In this document: positions 43,231-53,377 of the stretch, piece after piece | Numbering within the stretch: position 1 is the stretch's first letter | How the letters are laid out: every line of letters begins with the position of its first letter | NCBI GenBank assembly: GCA_030323885.1 | Contig: CM059199.1 | Coordinates: forward strand, 1,298,423 to 1,362,422 | From: Branchipolynoe longqiensis | Lineage: Eukaryota; Annelida; Polychaeta; Phyllodocida; Polynoidae | Reading direction: 5' to 3' | Length of the DNA stretch: 64,000 bases | Position numbers and translations under genes: made by a program | Notes under the pieces: generated by a model | The model's database searches: none | Told to the model about the DNA's origin: nothing | What the model saw: only the letters and a program-made list of their open reading frames with translations

Positions 43231-43491
43231 GTCGGCGCCGCGCCAAGTGGGCCGGGAAGGGCGGGGCGGGGCGGGGAGGGGCGGGGCCGGGTGGGAAGGA
43301 CGGGGTGGGGCGGGACGGGACCGGCCCGGCGTGTTGGGCGGCCTCGACCTGCACCAAGTCCCGGTCACTCAGCACCCGCGTCCGTAACTCAGTCAGCCTA
43401 GCTCGGCGGGCGGGTGCACTCGGCACTCGGCACTCACGGGCCCTGCCTCCAGCCGCCAGCACTCACTCACCCACTCACTCACTCCTCCAGG
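43231..43491 (+). other. CpG-rich candidate non-coding first exon
   Basis: GC-box-like GGGGCGGGGC repeats (43260-43290) are followed by non-repetitive CpG-rich DNA ending CTCCTCCAGG. It is followed directly by GTAAGTAAGT (43492 onward), an excellent 5' splice site. This is the arrangement of a TATA-less promoter and untranslated first exon. No acceptor or coding exon can be assigned within the window. Confidence 0.35.
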
Positions 43492-44270
43492 GTAAGTAAG
43501 TCAACCCACTAACCCCCCTACACCCGCACCATCCCTCCACACCACCACCACCACCCTCAATTTGCTCCTCCATCTCCTGCTCCATCTACATCCACCTCCA
43601 ACCCCCTTCTCACCCTCACCCACAAGGTCGTACATGTCCTCCAGGGCGGGGTTGGAGGTATGGATGGGGGGGGGGGGCGACAGGGGTTAGTGAGAGGTGG
43701 TGTGTGTAGGGGGGGGGGGGGTGTTAGGAGCCGGGTATGGTGGCTGGTAAGGTGGGGGTGGAGGTGGCGGGTGGAGGGGGGGGGGGGGGGGGAGGAGGAG
43801 GTTTAGAGCCTGGATTTACGTCAAGCTTCCACTGTCAAGACCCATCCGGGCCATATTTGTTGCTTCCTCTGTTCGATCCAACCCGGGCCTTTTTGTTGTA
43901 GACTTTATTGTCCCAGCCATCCGGGATGTAGACTGATCTACAGTTTGGTCTGCCTCCACCACCCACACCCACCCTCCAGCACTCCCATTCCCTCCCCCCC
44001 CCCCTCCTCCACTTACTCCCCAACTCAATTCCATCCCCATCCCCACCTCCCTCCTCCCCACCTCCCTCCTCCTAGATTCTACTTTTAATTTGATAACTGA
44101 GCTTATAAACGCCGAAGTAACTTTTAAACGGAATAACCAATAGCAACGCTACCTGGTGGCAAACAGCTAAATCACTTCGAACAATGCCAGGACGGAGAAT
44201 GATAACAAACAACAAAGAAACAAATTTGAACAAAGTGATCTGAATTGGCAATGTGTGTTTTCGTTAAAGC
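43492..44270. other. C-rich/G-rich low complexity and no gene
   Basis: CACCACCACC and GGGGGGG runs to 43800, then non-repetitive DNA to 44270. No supported feature. Confidence 0.5.
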
Positions 44271-44332
44271 TGCAATAACCTGATGAATACATCAAATTTG
44301 TCTAAATCAAATCAGTATCTATAGCTGTGTTT

Positions 44333-44897
44333 ACACGGGCAATTGTAAGCCGATTTAGACAAAGCAAATTATATGAAGCAAACTAGGCGTGAAAGTGAGC
44401 CGTGTCCACACTTGCAGTACTTGGGTTGGTTTAAGGCGGAAATCGATATCTGCGCATGAGCAAGCCCATACTAACCAGCACCACTTTTGGTTAGTCAACG
44501 TCGCCACAAGAGAGTGTGGGTTCGACCTAGATATGTATGGACTGAATCGTATTGTTTTGCAACGGTCAAAACTTCTGCTGGGCAGTGAAAACCTAAAAAT
44601 AAATGATGAAAAGAATATCTGTTCACCTCTAGCCGGTTCTTATCAAATTATATTATATAGTGTGACATGCTTAATCCGCTTCAAGTAAACTGCTACCGTC
44701 CACACAACCATTGATAAACCAACATATAAAAAGCGCTTCATATAACCCACCTCGTGACATGGTTTAGGAGAGGTTAACTAGTTGACGCGATTCAGCCCTA
44801 ATCTGCCTCAGAGTCGCGTTCACATGGCGAATGTAAACCGAACTAGACAAGGCGATTTATATGACGTGGCTTAACTCGCCCATGTAAATACGGCTTA
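44333..44897. mobile_element. TIR MITE, GCTGTGTTTACACGGGC family
   Basis: AGCTGTGTTTACACGGGC at the left mirrors GCCCATGTAAATACGGCT at the right. Internal GATTTAGACAAAGCAAATTA and CTAGACAAGGCGATTTAT segments are related. It has a 99-codon chance frame and no transposase. Confidence 0.75.
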
Positions 44898-45086
44898 TAT
44901 TGTATCCTACTTATCAAACTTAAATGTGTGCATTTTGTAAGCTTTCGATGCTGGATAGAAGAGAGCACTAAGCGAATTTGATACAACCTGTTGCTATTGA
45001 AACCTATGTTTTCAGAATTCTGACATGCTTGCTCAAATTCGTTTTACCCATTTCCTCTTCAAATCTCTCCAAATTTAGCCATTTAA

Positions 45087-45430
45087 AGTTGCATAGTTCG
45101 ATGAAATATCAAATTTTCAAAACCAAACCAAATATCTAGATTTTATTTTACATATCAAACTTAGATACTGATGCACTTATTAAGCATTTGTTTCTGCGTA
45201 GAAGGCAATGCTGAGTCAATTTAACAGAACCTGTTACTGTAGAAGTCTATGGTGTGAGAGTTTTGGCAAGCTTGCCAAAACTAATTTTTCATGTTTGCAC
45301 TCAAAATATCTCAATTTTACCATTTAAAATAAAAGTAACTTTGAACTAATGTAAAGTAGATCTAGTGATCGATCTAATATATTTAACTCAGAAAAAATAC
45401 TGACACTCAAAACAATCGGACTATGCAACT
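45087..45430 (-). mobile_element. Nested TTAA MITE
   Basis: AGTTGCATAGTTCGATGAAA to CAATCGGACTATGCAACT with TTAA on both sides (45083-45086 and 45431-45434). Confidence 0.9.
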
Positions 45431-45451
45431 TTAAAATCAAACTTACTTCAT

Positions 45452-45819
45452 ATTCGCAAAGTCCGATGGTTTTGAGTTTCTGTCATTTTTCTGAGATAAA
45501 TATATTAAATTGGTTGGTATATTATATTATATAAATATATATCATAATCTACCTTCCTTTAGTTTGAAGTATCTTTTATTTTAAATGGCTAAGTTTTGAG
45601 ATATTTGAAATGCATAGACAAAATTAGTTTTGGCAAGGTTTCCAAAGCTCTGACACCATAGGCTTCAGTAGGAACAGGGTCTATTAAATTGTCTCAGTGT
45701 TCCCTTATATGTGGCAACAAACACTTAGTAAGTGTATCAGTACCTAAGCCTACTGTAGAATCAATTCTCGATAATTGTTTTGGTTTTGAAAAGTTGATGC
45801 TTCATTGGGCTATGCAGCT
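45452..45819 (+). mobile_element. Nested TTAA MITE, opposite orientation
   Basis: ATTCGCAAAGTCCGATGGTT to CATTGGGCTATGCAGCT, then TTAA. It holds a TATATTATATTATATAAATA expansion. Confidence 0.85.
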
Positions 45820-45928
45820 TTAAAACTGAACTAAGGTAGAATATAACTATTAATTTAATTTAATTTATATAAGAAAATTTCAGAAACTGAAAAGCATCAG
45901 ACTATGCTACTTTAAATATTTCTACTAA

Positions 45929-46423
45929 AGCTGCATAGTCCAACCAATAAAAGTGCAACATTTACTCAATTAAAAAAACTTACGAAGGTTTTTACAGCAC
46001 ATATGCAAACTATCCCTTATTCTTAAACATTTTTATATAGAAGCGATAGATCTCCTAAGTAAATTGACTAGAAATATCACAACGCATGGAGTCCAGTATT
46101 TCGACACGGGGAACAAACTGATTTGTGCATGCATTCTTTTCAAATATCTAAAAATATCCTTTATTCTTAAACATTTTTAAATAGAAGCGATAGATCTACT
46201 AAGTAAATTTAATAGAAGTATCACAACGCATGGAGTCCAGTATTTCGACGCGGGGAACAAAATGATTTGTGCATGCATTCTTTTCAAATATCTCAAAATA
46301 TCCTGGTTGAAAATAGGAGTTGCTTCTTCACAATGAAGATTAGTAGCTAACAACAATCACCCTACAATAGGGGAGCGGGGGGGGGGGGTGGCCGAAAATA
46401 AAAACCAACTAGACTATCCGACT
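45929..46423 (-). mobile_element. Diverged TTAA-type MITE with internal 140-bp duplication
   Basis: AGCTGCATAGTCCAACCAAT to AGACTATCCGACT then TTAA. Between them TTCTTAAACATTTTTATATA ... CATGCATTCTTTTCAAATAT occurs twice in tandem (about 46015 and 46157). A G11 run lies near 46378. Confidence 0.75.
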
Positions 46424-46487
46424 TTAATTAATTATAGAGATTGCATAAGAACTATCGAAACCAAATTGACTACCAAACTTTTGATTG

Positions 46488-46913
46488 AAATTGCATAATC
46501 TTATGGTTTTGTGTTTCTGTCATTTTCTTAGATAAACCCGTCCTGATATGACCTCAGATGTTGCTAGGACGTAAAACAACAACAAACACACATCTTAGAT
46601 AAATATGGTAGGCGGTTCATTATAATCTATCTGTCTTTAGTTTGAAGTAACTTTGATTTTAAATTACTAACTTTGGAGATCTTTGAAGTGTAAATATGTC
46701 AAATCAATTTTCATGCGCTTCTCAAAACTCTGACCCCATAGACTTCGATAGAAACAGGTTCCTACTAAATTGAAATAGAATATGCCTTTCTGTGTGGGAA
46801 GAAATATTTATTAAGTCCACAAGAATCTAGCTTGAAAATGTAAGTTCAATTTCAAATCTACATAACTGCTTTGCTCTAAAAGAAATTGGCATATTTGATA
46901 GGACTATGCAACT
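46488..46913 (+). mobile_element. TTAA-type MITE with SINE-tail insertion
   Basis: AATTGCATAATCTTATGGTT to AGGACTATGCAACT. A SINE A tail is inserted at 46537-46592. Confidence 0.8.
46537..46592 (+). mobile_element. Severely 5'-truncated SINE A insertion with 11-bp target duplication
   Basis: CCCGTCCTGATATGACCTCA followed by GATGTTGCTAGGACGTAAAA and (CAA)n is the last 56 bp of SINE A. TCTTAGATAAA precedes it (46526-46536) and follows it (46593-46603), a target-site duplication. Confidence 0.9.
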
Positions 46914-46914
46914 T

Positions 46915-48310
46915 TATTTAGTTATAGAGATTCAGTTAAATTTTGGCGAATGTCTAGGTGTTTTTGACTTGCGAGATATATGAGAGTCTTATATGATGAA
47001 TCGACAGACCTCCCCAAAGATGATGAATTGCTAAACTCTCCCAAATCCACCAGCATACACATTGAATATGCTGGTTCAATTTCAAATCTACATAATTTTT
47101 TGCTTTAAAAAAAATGTGCATGCTTTTATTGGCCTATGTAACTTTACTTATAGAGATTATATTAAGAACTTTTGCATGTTTAGATTTAAAATCTAGATAA
47201 CTGCTTTGCTTTAAAAAAGTGTATGCTTTTCTAGGGCTATGAAACTTTACTAATAGAGATTGCGGTAATACCCCTGTCACACTACAACGTAATGAGCGAA
47301 CGTGAGCCTAACGTGGTGATATTTCGTCATTACGTTGATGGACGTTGGATTACGTTATGATGACGTCATAATGACGTTAGAGTGACGTCGAGCTACGTCA
47401 CATTACGTCGTGTAACGTCGATTAACGTCGAGGTTTTGGACATGTTCAAAAGTTTCGACGTAGGACGAACGTAAGGGTTTACGTTCACCGTACGTTCTGT
47501 TCACGTTCAGCGAACGTCAATGACGTTAAACGGACGCTATTCCAACGCTCCTCACTACGTTCAACTACGTTCCACTACGTTGACCCCCATTAAACCGAGT
47601 GCAAATGCCCACGGGGCGTAATGGGAACGTCAGGAGAACGTCAGGAGAACGTCAGGAGAACGTCAGGAGAACGTCAGGAGAATGTGCATTCAACGTACGT
47701 TCAACGTCTCATGACATAGCTAACGTCACGTAACGTTCTTCTGGCGATGGAATAACGTTCATAACGTTCCGTGAGCGTCATTACGTTGACCTCTCTCGTT
47801 GAATGACGGTATCACTACGCTTTACCGACGTTACGCTCTCGTCCACTACGCTGCATCCACGTTCAACTTCTGCCCAAATTTGCATACTACGCCGAGAAGT
47901 TCAACGTTCTTCACGTTCTCCCTACGTCGACGTCGTTACGTCGTAGTGTGACAGGGCCATTAGAACTTTCGAATGTCTAGGTGTTTTCGACTTGTGAGAT
48001 AGATAGATATATGGCGCTTATATGATGAATCAACAGATTTTCCCACAATGACGAATCGCTAAACCTTCCCAGATACACGAGTATCTAGGTTGAATATATG
48101 GTGGTTCAATTTCAAATCTCCACACATGGTTTGCTTTCGAAAAGTGTATACATGCCCTTATAGGACTATGCAACTTTACTAATAGAGATTGTGTTAAGAA
48201 CTTTTGAATGTCTTGGTGTTTTCGACTTGTGAGATAGATATATAGCGCTTATATGACGAATCGACGGACCTCCCCAAAGATGATGAATCGCTTCATCCGT
48301 AGCTAAGCTC
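46915..48310. repeat. Tandemly repeated MITE right-half, interrupted by a foldback-like transposon
   Basis: AACTTTACTAATAGAGATTG-like joints recur near 46912, 47152, 47250 and 48174, each followed by GAACTTTTGAATGTCTAGGTG or TTCAATTTCAAATCTAC. These are tandem copies of a MITE-derived unit. The element at 47269-47960 breaks the array. Confidence 0.65.
47269..47960. mobile_element. TIR element packed with ACGT motifs
   Basis: CCCTGTCACACTACAACGTAA at the left is mirrored by TTACGTCGTAGTGTGACAGGG at the right. The interior is dense in AACGT/ACGTT (often every 10-15 bp) and has five copies of AACGTCAGGAG at 47625-47680. Flanks suggest a TAA/TTA target, which would suit PIF/Harbinger, but the superfamily is not established. 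No transposase ORF. Confidence 0.75.
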
Positions 48311-48354
48311 TCCCAGATCCATCACCGTGTGATCCGAAGGTTGTGGCTCGCGAC

Positions 48355-48440
48355 ATTAACGGCGGGGGGGGGGGGGGGGGGGGGCGGAGAAGTGGCGGGG
48401 GCAGACGCCGCCATTTTGAGCGTAACTCACAATTATTACT
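48355..48440. repeat. G-run and GGCGG patch
   Basis: A G18 run near 48365 borders a short CpG-rich segment (CGCCGCCATTTTGAGCG). Reverse-strand frames here are artefacts. Confidence 0.6.
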
Positions 48441-48471
48441 GTATACGGGTGATGTACACGTGCAGGGAACC

Positions 48472-48875
48472 CGGACGTGGTGGCTGAGTCGGTAGAGCGC
48501 AGGCTTCCCATGCATGAGATCTGGGTTTCGATTCCCGATCGAGTCAAATGAATGACTTATAAAATTGGTACTAAGTCTTGTCGCTTCCTAGCCGTGCTGG
48601 AGATCAGCTTTCGATTCCCAGGCGAGTCAAACCAATGACTTATAAAAATAGTTAATTGTCGCTACCTAGTCTGGGGCTCAGCATTAATAGGATAGGATTA
48701 CAAGGACTGAGTTAGCTCAGTGTCAGGATAATGTGACTGAGTGGGATATCAGGTTATGGTTCCGTCAGTGGCTAGGTCTCCCAGTGGGGCAGCACTATAA
48801 AAGTTACACTGTCACAAATCGGTACCCGGCCTGATATGGTCTTAGACGTTGTCAGGATGTAAAACTCCAACAAAC
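48472..48875 (+). mobile_element. SINE family A with internal partial duplication
   Basis: Head GACGTGGTGGCTGAGTCGGT and B box GTTTCGATTCC. A second B-box-like segment (TTTCGATTCCCAGGCGAGTC, near 48609) repeats the head-body joint. The body and the GTTGTCAGGATGTAAAACTCC tail follow. Confidence 0.85.
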
Positions 48876-49001
48876 ACACACACGCACAGAGACCCGAATG
48901 TTCGTCGCTGGGTATGAGGGTATTTACAGTCGAGTTGTGAAAATATTAAACACTACAAGAAGAGACAGTACATTTGATGGCGAAATGGTGGGTGAGTTTA
49001 A

Positions 49002-49347
49002 CATTGCTTAGTCCGATGGTTTTGAGTTTCTCTCATTTTCTGAGATAAACATATTAGGTTGATCATTATAATCTACGTCAGTTTAGTTTGAAGTAACTTT
49101 TATTTTAAATGGCAAACTTTTGAGATATTTGAAGTACAAACGTGTCAAATTAATTTTGGCAAGCTTGCAAAAACTCTAACACCATAGGCTTCTGAGTAAC
49201 AGGTTCAATTCAATTGCCTCAATATTCCCTTATAGGTGACGACAAATGTTTAATAAGTGCACCAGTATCTAAGTCAGATATGTAGAATCAAATCTAGATA
49301 ATTGTTTTTGTTCTGAAAATTTGATGTTGTCATCGGACTATGCAGCT
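49002..49347 (+). mobile_element. TTAA MITE copy
   Basis: After TTAA, CATTGCTTAGTCCGATGG to CATCGGACTATGCAGCT. Confidence 0.9.
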
Positions 49348-49628
49348 TTGATACATTACGGACCACACTGCGCAATGGGTGCCTGTTTTTGAGGAGGGTT
49401 TCTTTCTAAGTGGCGGTTTTTTCCCCGTTTTGTTCTCATTTACTAAAGGTACACCTCGCCATATAGAATGTATAACCGTCGAATGGTTATTAACTACACC
49501 ACATTTAATCCTAATTAAATAATCCTTTGATAACTTGGTTTCTTCGTCAAGTTGCAAAGTCTGATAAAGCATTACATTTTTTAATGAAAAACACTTATCT
49601 ACGGTTAAACTCGCATATCCAATTTAGA

Positions 49629-49866
49629 TACGGGATGGCCGAATGAGTTAGAGCGTCCGTCTCCCGTGTTGGTAGATCTTGGGATCGTGGGTTTGAATCC
49701 TGGTCGAGTCAAACCAATGACTTAAAAATTGATACTTGTCGCTTCCTAGCCAGATGCTCGGTATTACTAGGATAGGGCAAGGAGCAGTGGAATGAGGAAG
49801 ACCAGTTGTCTGCGACTGAAATTTCCACTGCTGAAACAAGTAATGTACCAACAACAACAAAAAAAC
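49629..49866 (+). mobile_element. SINE family A, variant-tail subfamily
   Basis: GGGATGGCCGAATGAGTTAG, B box GGTTTGAATCC, then body and the variant tail GAGCAGTGGAATGAGGAAGA ... GCGACTGAAATTTCCACTGC with (CAA)n. The same tail is at 2990-3055. Confidence 0.85.
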
Positions 49867-49932
49867 ACTTGTTAAGTATTTGTGCCTCAAACAAGTTCCA
49901 AGTCACTCACTCACCTAGACGGACATTCTTGA

Positions 49933-50160
49933 AGATTTATACTGCCTATTATGGATAAGCCTGAATAGACTTGTTTTCACCATTAGACAGTTTGTCAATA
50001 GAAAGCCCGAGCCTACACTTTTACCGACCCAAGGGATTTTTAACCTCCCACACCACATAGACATGGTATGAGAGCAACTGGCCTTTGATGACGCTGTAAG
50101 TTATCCACAGCGGTGGAAATCCAAATTGGCAGAGGTGGGGGCACGGGGAATTGAACCAGT
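49933..50160 (-). mobile_element. SINE family B, head missing
   Basis: The minus-strand copy keeps everything from GGTTCAATTCCCCGTGCCCC to the GATAAGCCTGAATAGACTTG complement but lacks the A-box part. Confidence 0.85.
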
Positions 50161-50454
50161 AAGTCAATGTAATTGAACCTGTTACTGCTGAAGCCTATGG
50201 GATCAGAGTTTTGGCAAGCACACAACAATTAAATTAGCATGTTTACACTTCAAGTATACCGATATCCAAAGTTTCCAATTTTAAATCAAAGTTATGTCAA
50301 GCTCATGTATGGTAAATTCTAACGGTCAACCTTATATATTTTTCTCAGAAAATGACAGAAACTCAAAACCATTTAGCGATGCAACTTTAATATAGGGCCT
50401 CGATTTGAGATTAGGAGGGGGTGAAGGTGGCCGTATAGAATTCGAAGATGATTA

Positions 50455-50800
50455 AACAAATATAATCATTTAATCATTTAATCATTTAATCATTTAATCA
50501 TTTAATCAGTTAATCAGTTAATCAGTTAATCAGTTAATCAGTTAATAACATAATCCTATGATCCTTTGATCACTTGATTTCTTTTAAATAAAAAGGGGTG
50601 AGGGTAGGTTTAAGGCTTCGATTAGAGTTAAAGAGGAATGCACAGGTTATACAGAATATATCATCTTCGAACTGATTATTAACTACAACAAATTTAATCC
50701 TTTAACTACCTGATGACTTGATTTGCTTTGAATAGAAAATTTAGTAGCACACTAGCTCTATTCAATATGACCATCTACCTAGATAGATAATGATTTATCC
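50455..50800. repeat. (TAATCATT)n/(TAATCAGT)n octamers, then no gene
   Basis: Six TAATCATT units and about five TAATCAGT units lie at 50463-50545. Featureless AT-rich DNA follows up to an (AT)n tract at 50812-50830. Confidence 0.8.
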
Positions 50801-50830
50801 TATTTATATCATATATATATATATATATAT

Positions 50831-50983
50831 GTGATGTATAACGGATTATGCAAGTATAAAGATACGTAAGGGTTAATTATTACTTTATTGTTATACTCCG
50901 TAAGACAACACTGTACGGGTGGCTCCACCTACCCTCCTCACCTCCACCGGATGTAGACAAGTGTCAGTCGCACCGGAGGATTT
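50831..50983 (+). repeat. Ngaro split direct repeat A1
   Basis: GTGATGTATAACGGATTATG to GTCAGTCGCACCGGAGGATTT, 153 bp, matching 56140-56292. It probably contains the 5' leader start and would pair with A2 to restore termini during replication. Confidence 0.95.
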
Positions 50984-51043
50984 GGACAGAACGGACGTGT
51001 CACGCTACCCGCTCCCCGCTCCCCGCTCCCCGCTCCCGGCTTG

Positions 51044-52096
51044 ATGCCAGTCTACTACTACTGTTCCCTCTGCGGCGAACACCACCCAGAGGGAGATCTT
51101 GAGACTTGCGCTCGCTATCAGCTGGAGAGTGAAGGAGCGGACGGTCAGCACACACGGTTATCAAGGAGAACCTCGGCAGACAGGATGGCCAAATCCAAGC
51201 AGGAGTCGGACTCACTGGCTTCCACTATGCAGACGATGTCGATGGAGGACCGCGAGAAATCGGCGAGGGCGGCCGTAGATGCGATGGAGATGGAGGAGAG
51301 GGTGGCTGTCCTGGAGGAGAAGCGGGACAGACTCGCCCGGAGACGGGCCAACAGGATCGCAAACCAGGCCGGGATGACGGGGGATGGCCCGGTAGGAGAC
51401 GGGGCAGCGGGCGGCAGCGCAGAGGGGGAGGCCACGACGGCCTCCAGCCGGCCGCAGGCAGACCGGACGGCAGACCTGACGGCGGGCCACTCATCATACG
51501 GGACCCGTTCGCGCCGCCGGACCCGATCCCGGGGACGCAGGTCGGGACGACGGAGCGGATCAGACTCCAAAAGCCGATCCAGCAGCTCCACTAGACGCAG
51601 GAAACGTAAGTGGGCCCTGAAACACTTCACTGTTGCTGCTAAAGATGTACGGAAGCTGAACCCCCACGAACTGGTGGCAGCCTCCACGCTCTGGTGCCTA
51701 GATATAGACAACCTGACTGTTAAAGATTACAGGGCCTTTTTAGAGCACGTACACTTTCTGTCTGTCCGTGCGATGACAGACGATTTCAAAGACGCAGCCC
51801 ACGTTTCATATGATACGGCTATCCGCAAAAAGGCGGAGGCACACGGCTTCGCCGCCTTCTCTGAAAGCTTCCAGGGGGCGAGCGTGGTGCACTATGGCGC
51901 ACACCACATGAAGCCGAAACGCGCTACTACCGCCAGCAACAGGCGGGTAGCTGGCTCGGGTGGCGGCAAGCGCGCCTGTTTTCTCTGGAACAGAGAAACC
52001 GGGTGCCCGCGCTCGGACGAGGTGTGTGGATTCAATCATGCATGCGGGAAGTGTGGCAGTAAGTCACACAAACAGACGAAATGTCAGAGGGACTGA
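51044..52096 (+). CDS. gag: Gag-like nucleocapsid protein of the Ngaro element
   Basis: Start chosen at the first ATG after A1, giving about 350 residues to TGA at 52094-52096. The N-terminus has a Cys/His cluster (YYYCSLCGEHHPEGDLETC) that may bind zinc. A Glu/Arg-rich helical segment follows at residues 65-115. An Arg/Ser-rich basic block (SRRRTRSRGRRSGRRSGSD) lies near 155-185. The C-terminus has C-x8-C-x6-C-x3-H (residues about 312-331) and a CCHC-like knuckle C-x2-C-x4-H-x4-C at the very end. These are RNA-binding features of Gag. A (CCCCGCT)n repeat lies just upstream (51007-51036). The same frame is open beyond the TGA. Confidence 0.85.
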   Translation: MPVYYYCSLCGEHHPEGDLETCARYQLESEGADGQHTRLSRRTSADRMAKSKQESDSLASTMQTMSMEDREKSARAAVDAMEMEERVAVLEEKRDRLARRRANRIANQAGMTGDGPVGDGAAGGSAEGEATTASSRPQADRTADLTAGHSSYGTRSRRRTRSRGRRSGRRSGSDSKSRSSSSTRRRKRKWALKHFTVAAKDVRKLNPHELVAASTLWCLDIDNLTVKDYRAFLEHVHFLSVRAMTDDFKDAAHVSYDTAIRKKAEAHGFAAFSESFQGASVVHYGAHHMKPKRATTASNRRVAGSGGGKRACFLWNRETGCPRSDEVCGFNHACGKCGSKSHKQTKCQRD

Positions 52097-53377
52097 CAGA
52101 CTGAGGGAGACGGCAGACAATCTACGGCAGACCGGAAACCGTCCCGTGAGACTAAGACTGATATAACTAAAGAACCCCATGCTGTCGGTATAATCACCAA
52201 CCTCGATAAAACTGTGAATGCCTATGTTTGTCATGTTAAGCGTCCTTGCCGTCCCGGCCAGTGCCCTGGTAGGGGCGGGGAGGGTGGTTTAGACGATGTC
52301 GGTGGAGCGCATGTGAATATTGAGAACACTAACTGTGGAATTGGCGATGATAAGGCTGTTGAATGTGTCTTTGTTACAGGGGGTGCTGATTACGGCAAAA
52401 CCGAAATGTGTACTATACCCTATGTGCATGCAAATAAACAGGCGAATTGCCGGAATGATACTGTCCGCCGAGATGTAAGTGGTAATTCAGTTGAACCAAA
52501 AGCAGGTAAAGATTGCTCTAAATACGAAGGCAGTTACGTTAGGTCTCCGGGCCATCACCCTACTATAAGTAGAGGTTCCGGCGAAAGTAAGATACGCAAT
52601 ACACCCTGTGAATATGAAATTACTCAGGCGGATTGCCAAACTGACACTGTACATCACAATGTGAATGGTCATAATATCAATCCCACCATAGATAGTGGGG
52701 ACACCGGGGAACCCGGACATGCTTCTAATAGTATAAATAAATGTTATGACGAGTGTTTCAGTGAAAGCCGCCACAAGGCGGATAACGGCCACCCGGACGG
52801 CGGGCCAACACCAGGCATGAACCCACACGCCCACAAATTGAATTCAACCCGTGAAACTGCTAGCGCTTACAATGTCGGTGCTGATATGGTGGGTACCATC
52901 CCCGGTGAGAATATTCCCAATCTAACTTCGGCTACGTACAAATGTGCCATCACTGATAATTTTAAAAATAACAGGGAAGGTGGTATCCGAAATATGAAAG
53001 CCGGCGAGTCAGTAATTAAAACCAGTAGCTCGGAGGGTGGGGTGAGGGCAGCGACCCCAGAGATGGCGTTATGGCCGCCCATAATGGCAGGGCGGGATGC
53101 GCCAACCGTCAGAACTCCAGAACACACACCACAACCACGGGGGGGGGCCCAGATGCCAGTGACCCAACCGCCTATGATCTTGTGCGGGGCGGCGGGGCCG
53201 GGTGGGGGGGGCGAGGTCAGACACCGCCACCAACCTGGGAGCGATTACATAAGGGGCTGGGAGGGCCTCCCCGACGCCGCAGACAGCTGGGTGACGGTTG
53301 AACATATTGGCGCCAAAAATTGCGCTCTCAGAGTCACAGCCCGAGAGACTGCGGGGGACAGGCCGGTGGTTTTTTGA
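52097..53377 (+). CDS. Unknown reading region continuing the Gag frame after TGA
   Basis: Directly after the Gag TGA the same frame is open for 427 codons to 53377. It has no ATG for over 300 bp; the first Met codon is in KTEMCTIP near 52407. It may therefore be reached by readthrough of TGA-C, the leakiest stop context class, or the TGA may be a mutation. The predicted sequence is rich in Asn, Gly, Asp and Cys, with spaced Cys/His (CHVKRPCRPGQC early, then ANCRNDTV and ADCQTDTV). It has no family I recognise. The last 83 bp overlap the opening of the RT frame. It may be the Pol N-terminus or a spacer region. Confidence 0.55.
   Translation, partial: QTEGDGRQSTADRKPSRETKTDITKEPHAVGIITNLDKTVNAYVCHVKRPCRPGQCPGRGGEGGLDDVGGAHVNIENTNCGIGDDKAVECVFVTGGADYGKTEMCTIPYVHANKQANCRNDTVRRDVSGNSVEPKAGKDCSKYEGSYVRSPGHHPTISRGSGESKIRNTPCEYEITQADCQTDTVHHNVNGHNINPTIDSGDTGEPGHASNSINKCYDECFSESRHKADNGHPDGGPTPGMNPHAHKLNSTRETASAYNVGADMVGTIPGENIPNLTSATYKCAITDNFKNNREGGIRNMKAGESVIKTSSSEGGVRAATPEMALWPPIMAGRDAPTVRTPEHTPQPRGGAQMPVTQPPMILCGAAGPGGGGEVRHRHQPGSDYIRGWEGLPDAADSWVTVEHIGAKNCALRVTARETAGDRPVVF

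Larger units (their letters stand above)
44277..45911 (-). mobile_element. TTAA MITE enlarged by three nested elements
   Basis: The outer copy starts AGCTGCAATAACCTGATGAA and ends AGCATCAGACTATGCTACT. Its interior is split by a 565-bp TIR MITE (44333-44897) and by two further TTAA MITE copies (45087-45430 and 45452-45819). The outer family's order resumes after each. Confidence 0.8.
49560..50386 (-). mobile_element. TTAA MITE carrying two nested SINEs
   Basis: AGTTGCAAAGTCTGATAAAG starts the copy. SINE A (49629-49866) and minus-strand SINE B (49933-50160) interrupt it. It resumes at AGTCAATGTAATTGAACCTG and ends CATTTAGCGATGCAACT then TTAA. Confidence 0.85.

Noticed and set aside
42592..43368. 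258-codon minus-strand Pro-rich frame
   Set aside because: Low-complexity GGTGGGG sequence; no domain and no codon structure.
44389..44688. 99-codon frame
   Set aside because: It lies inside a TIR MITE and has no similarity that I recognise.
50831..50983. A1/A2 as ordinary LTRs
   Set aside because: The 3' arrangement B1-A2-B2 and the tyrosine recombinase do not fit LTR elements, there is no integrase, and A2 is internal to B2.
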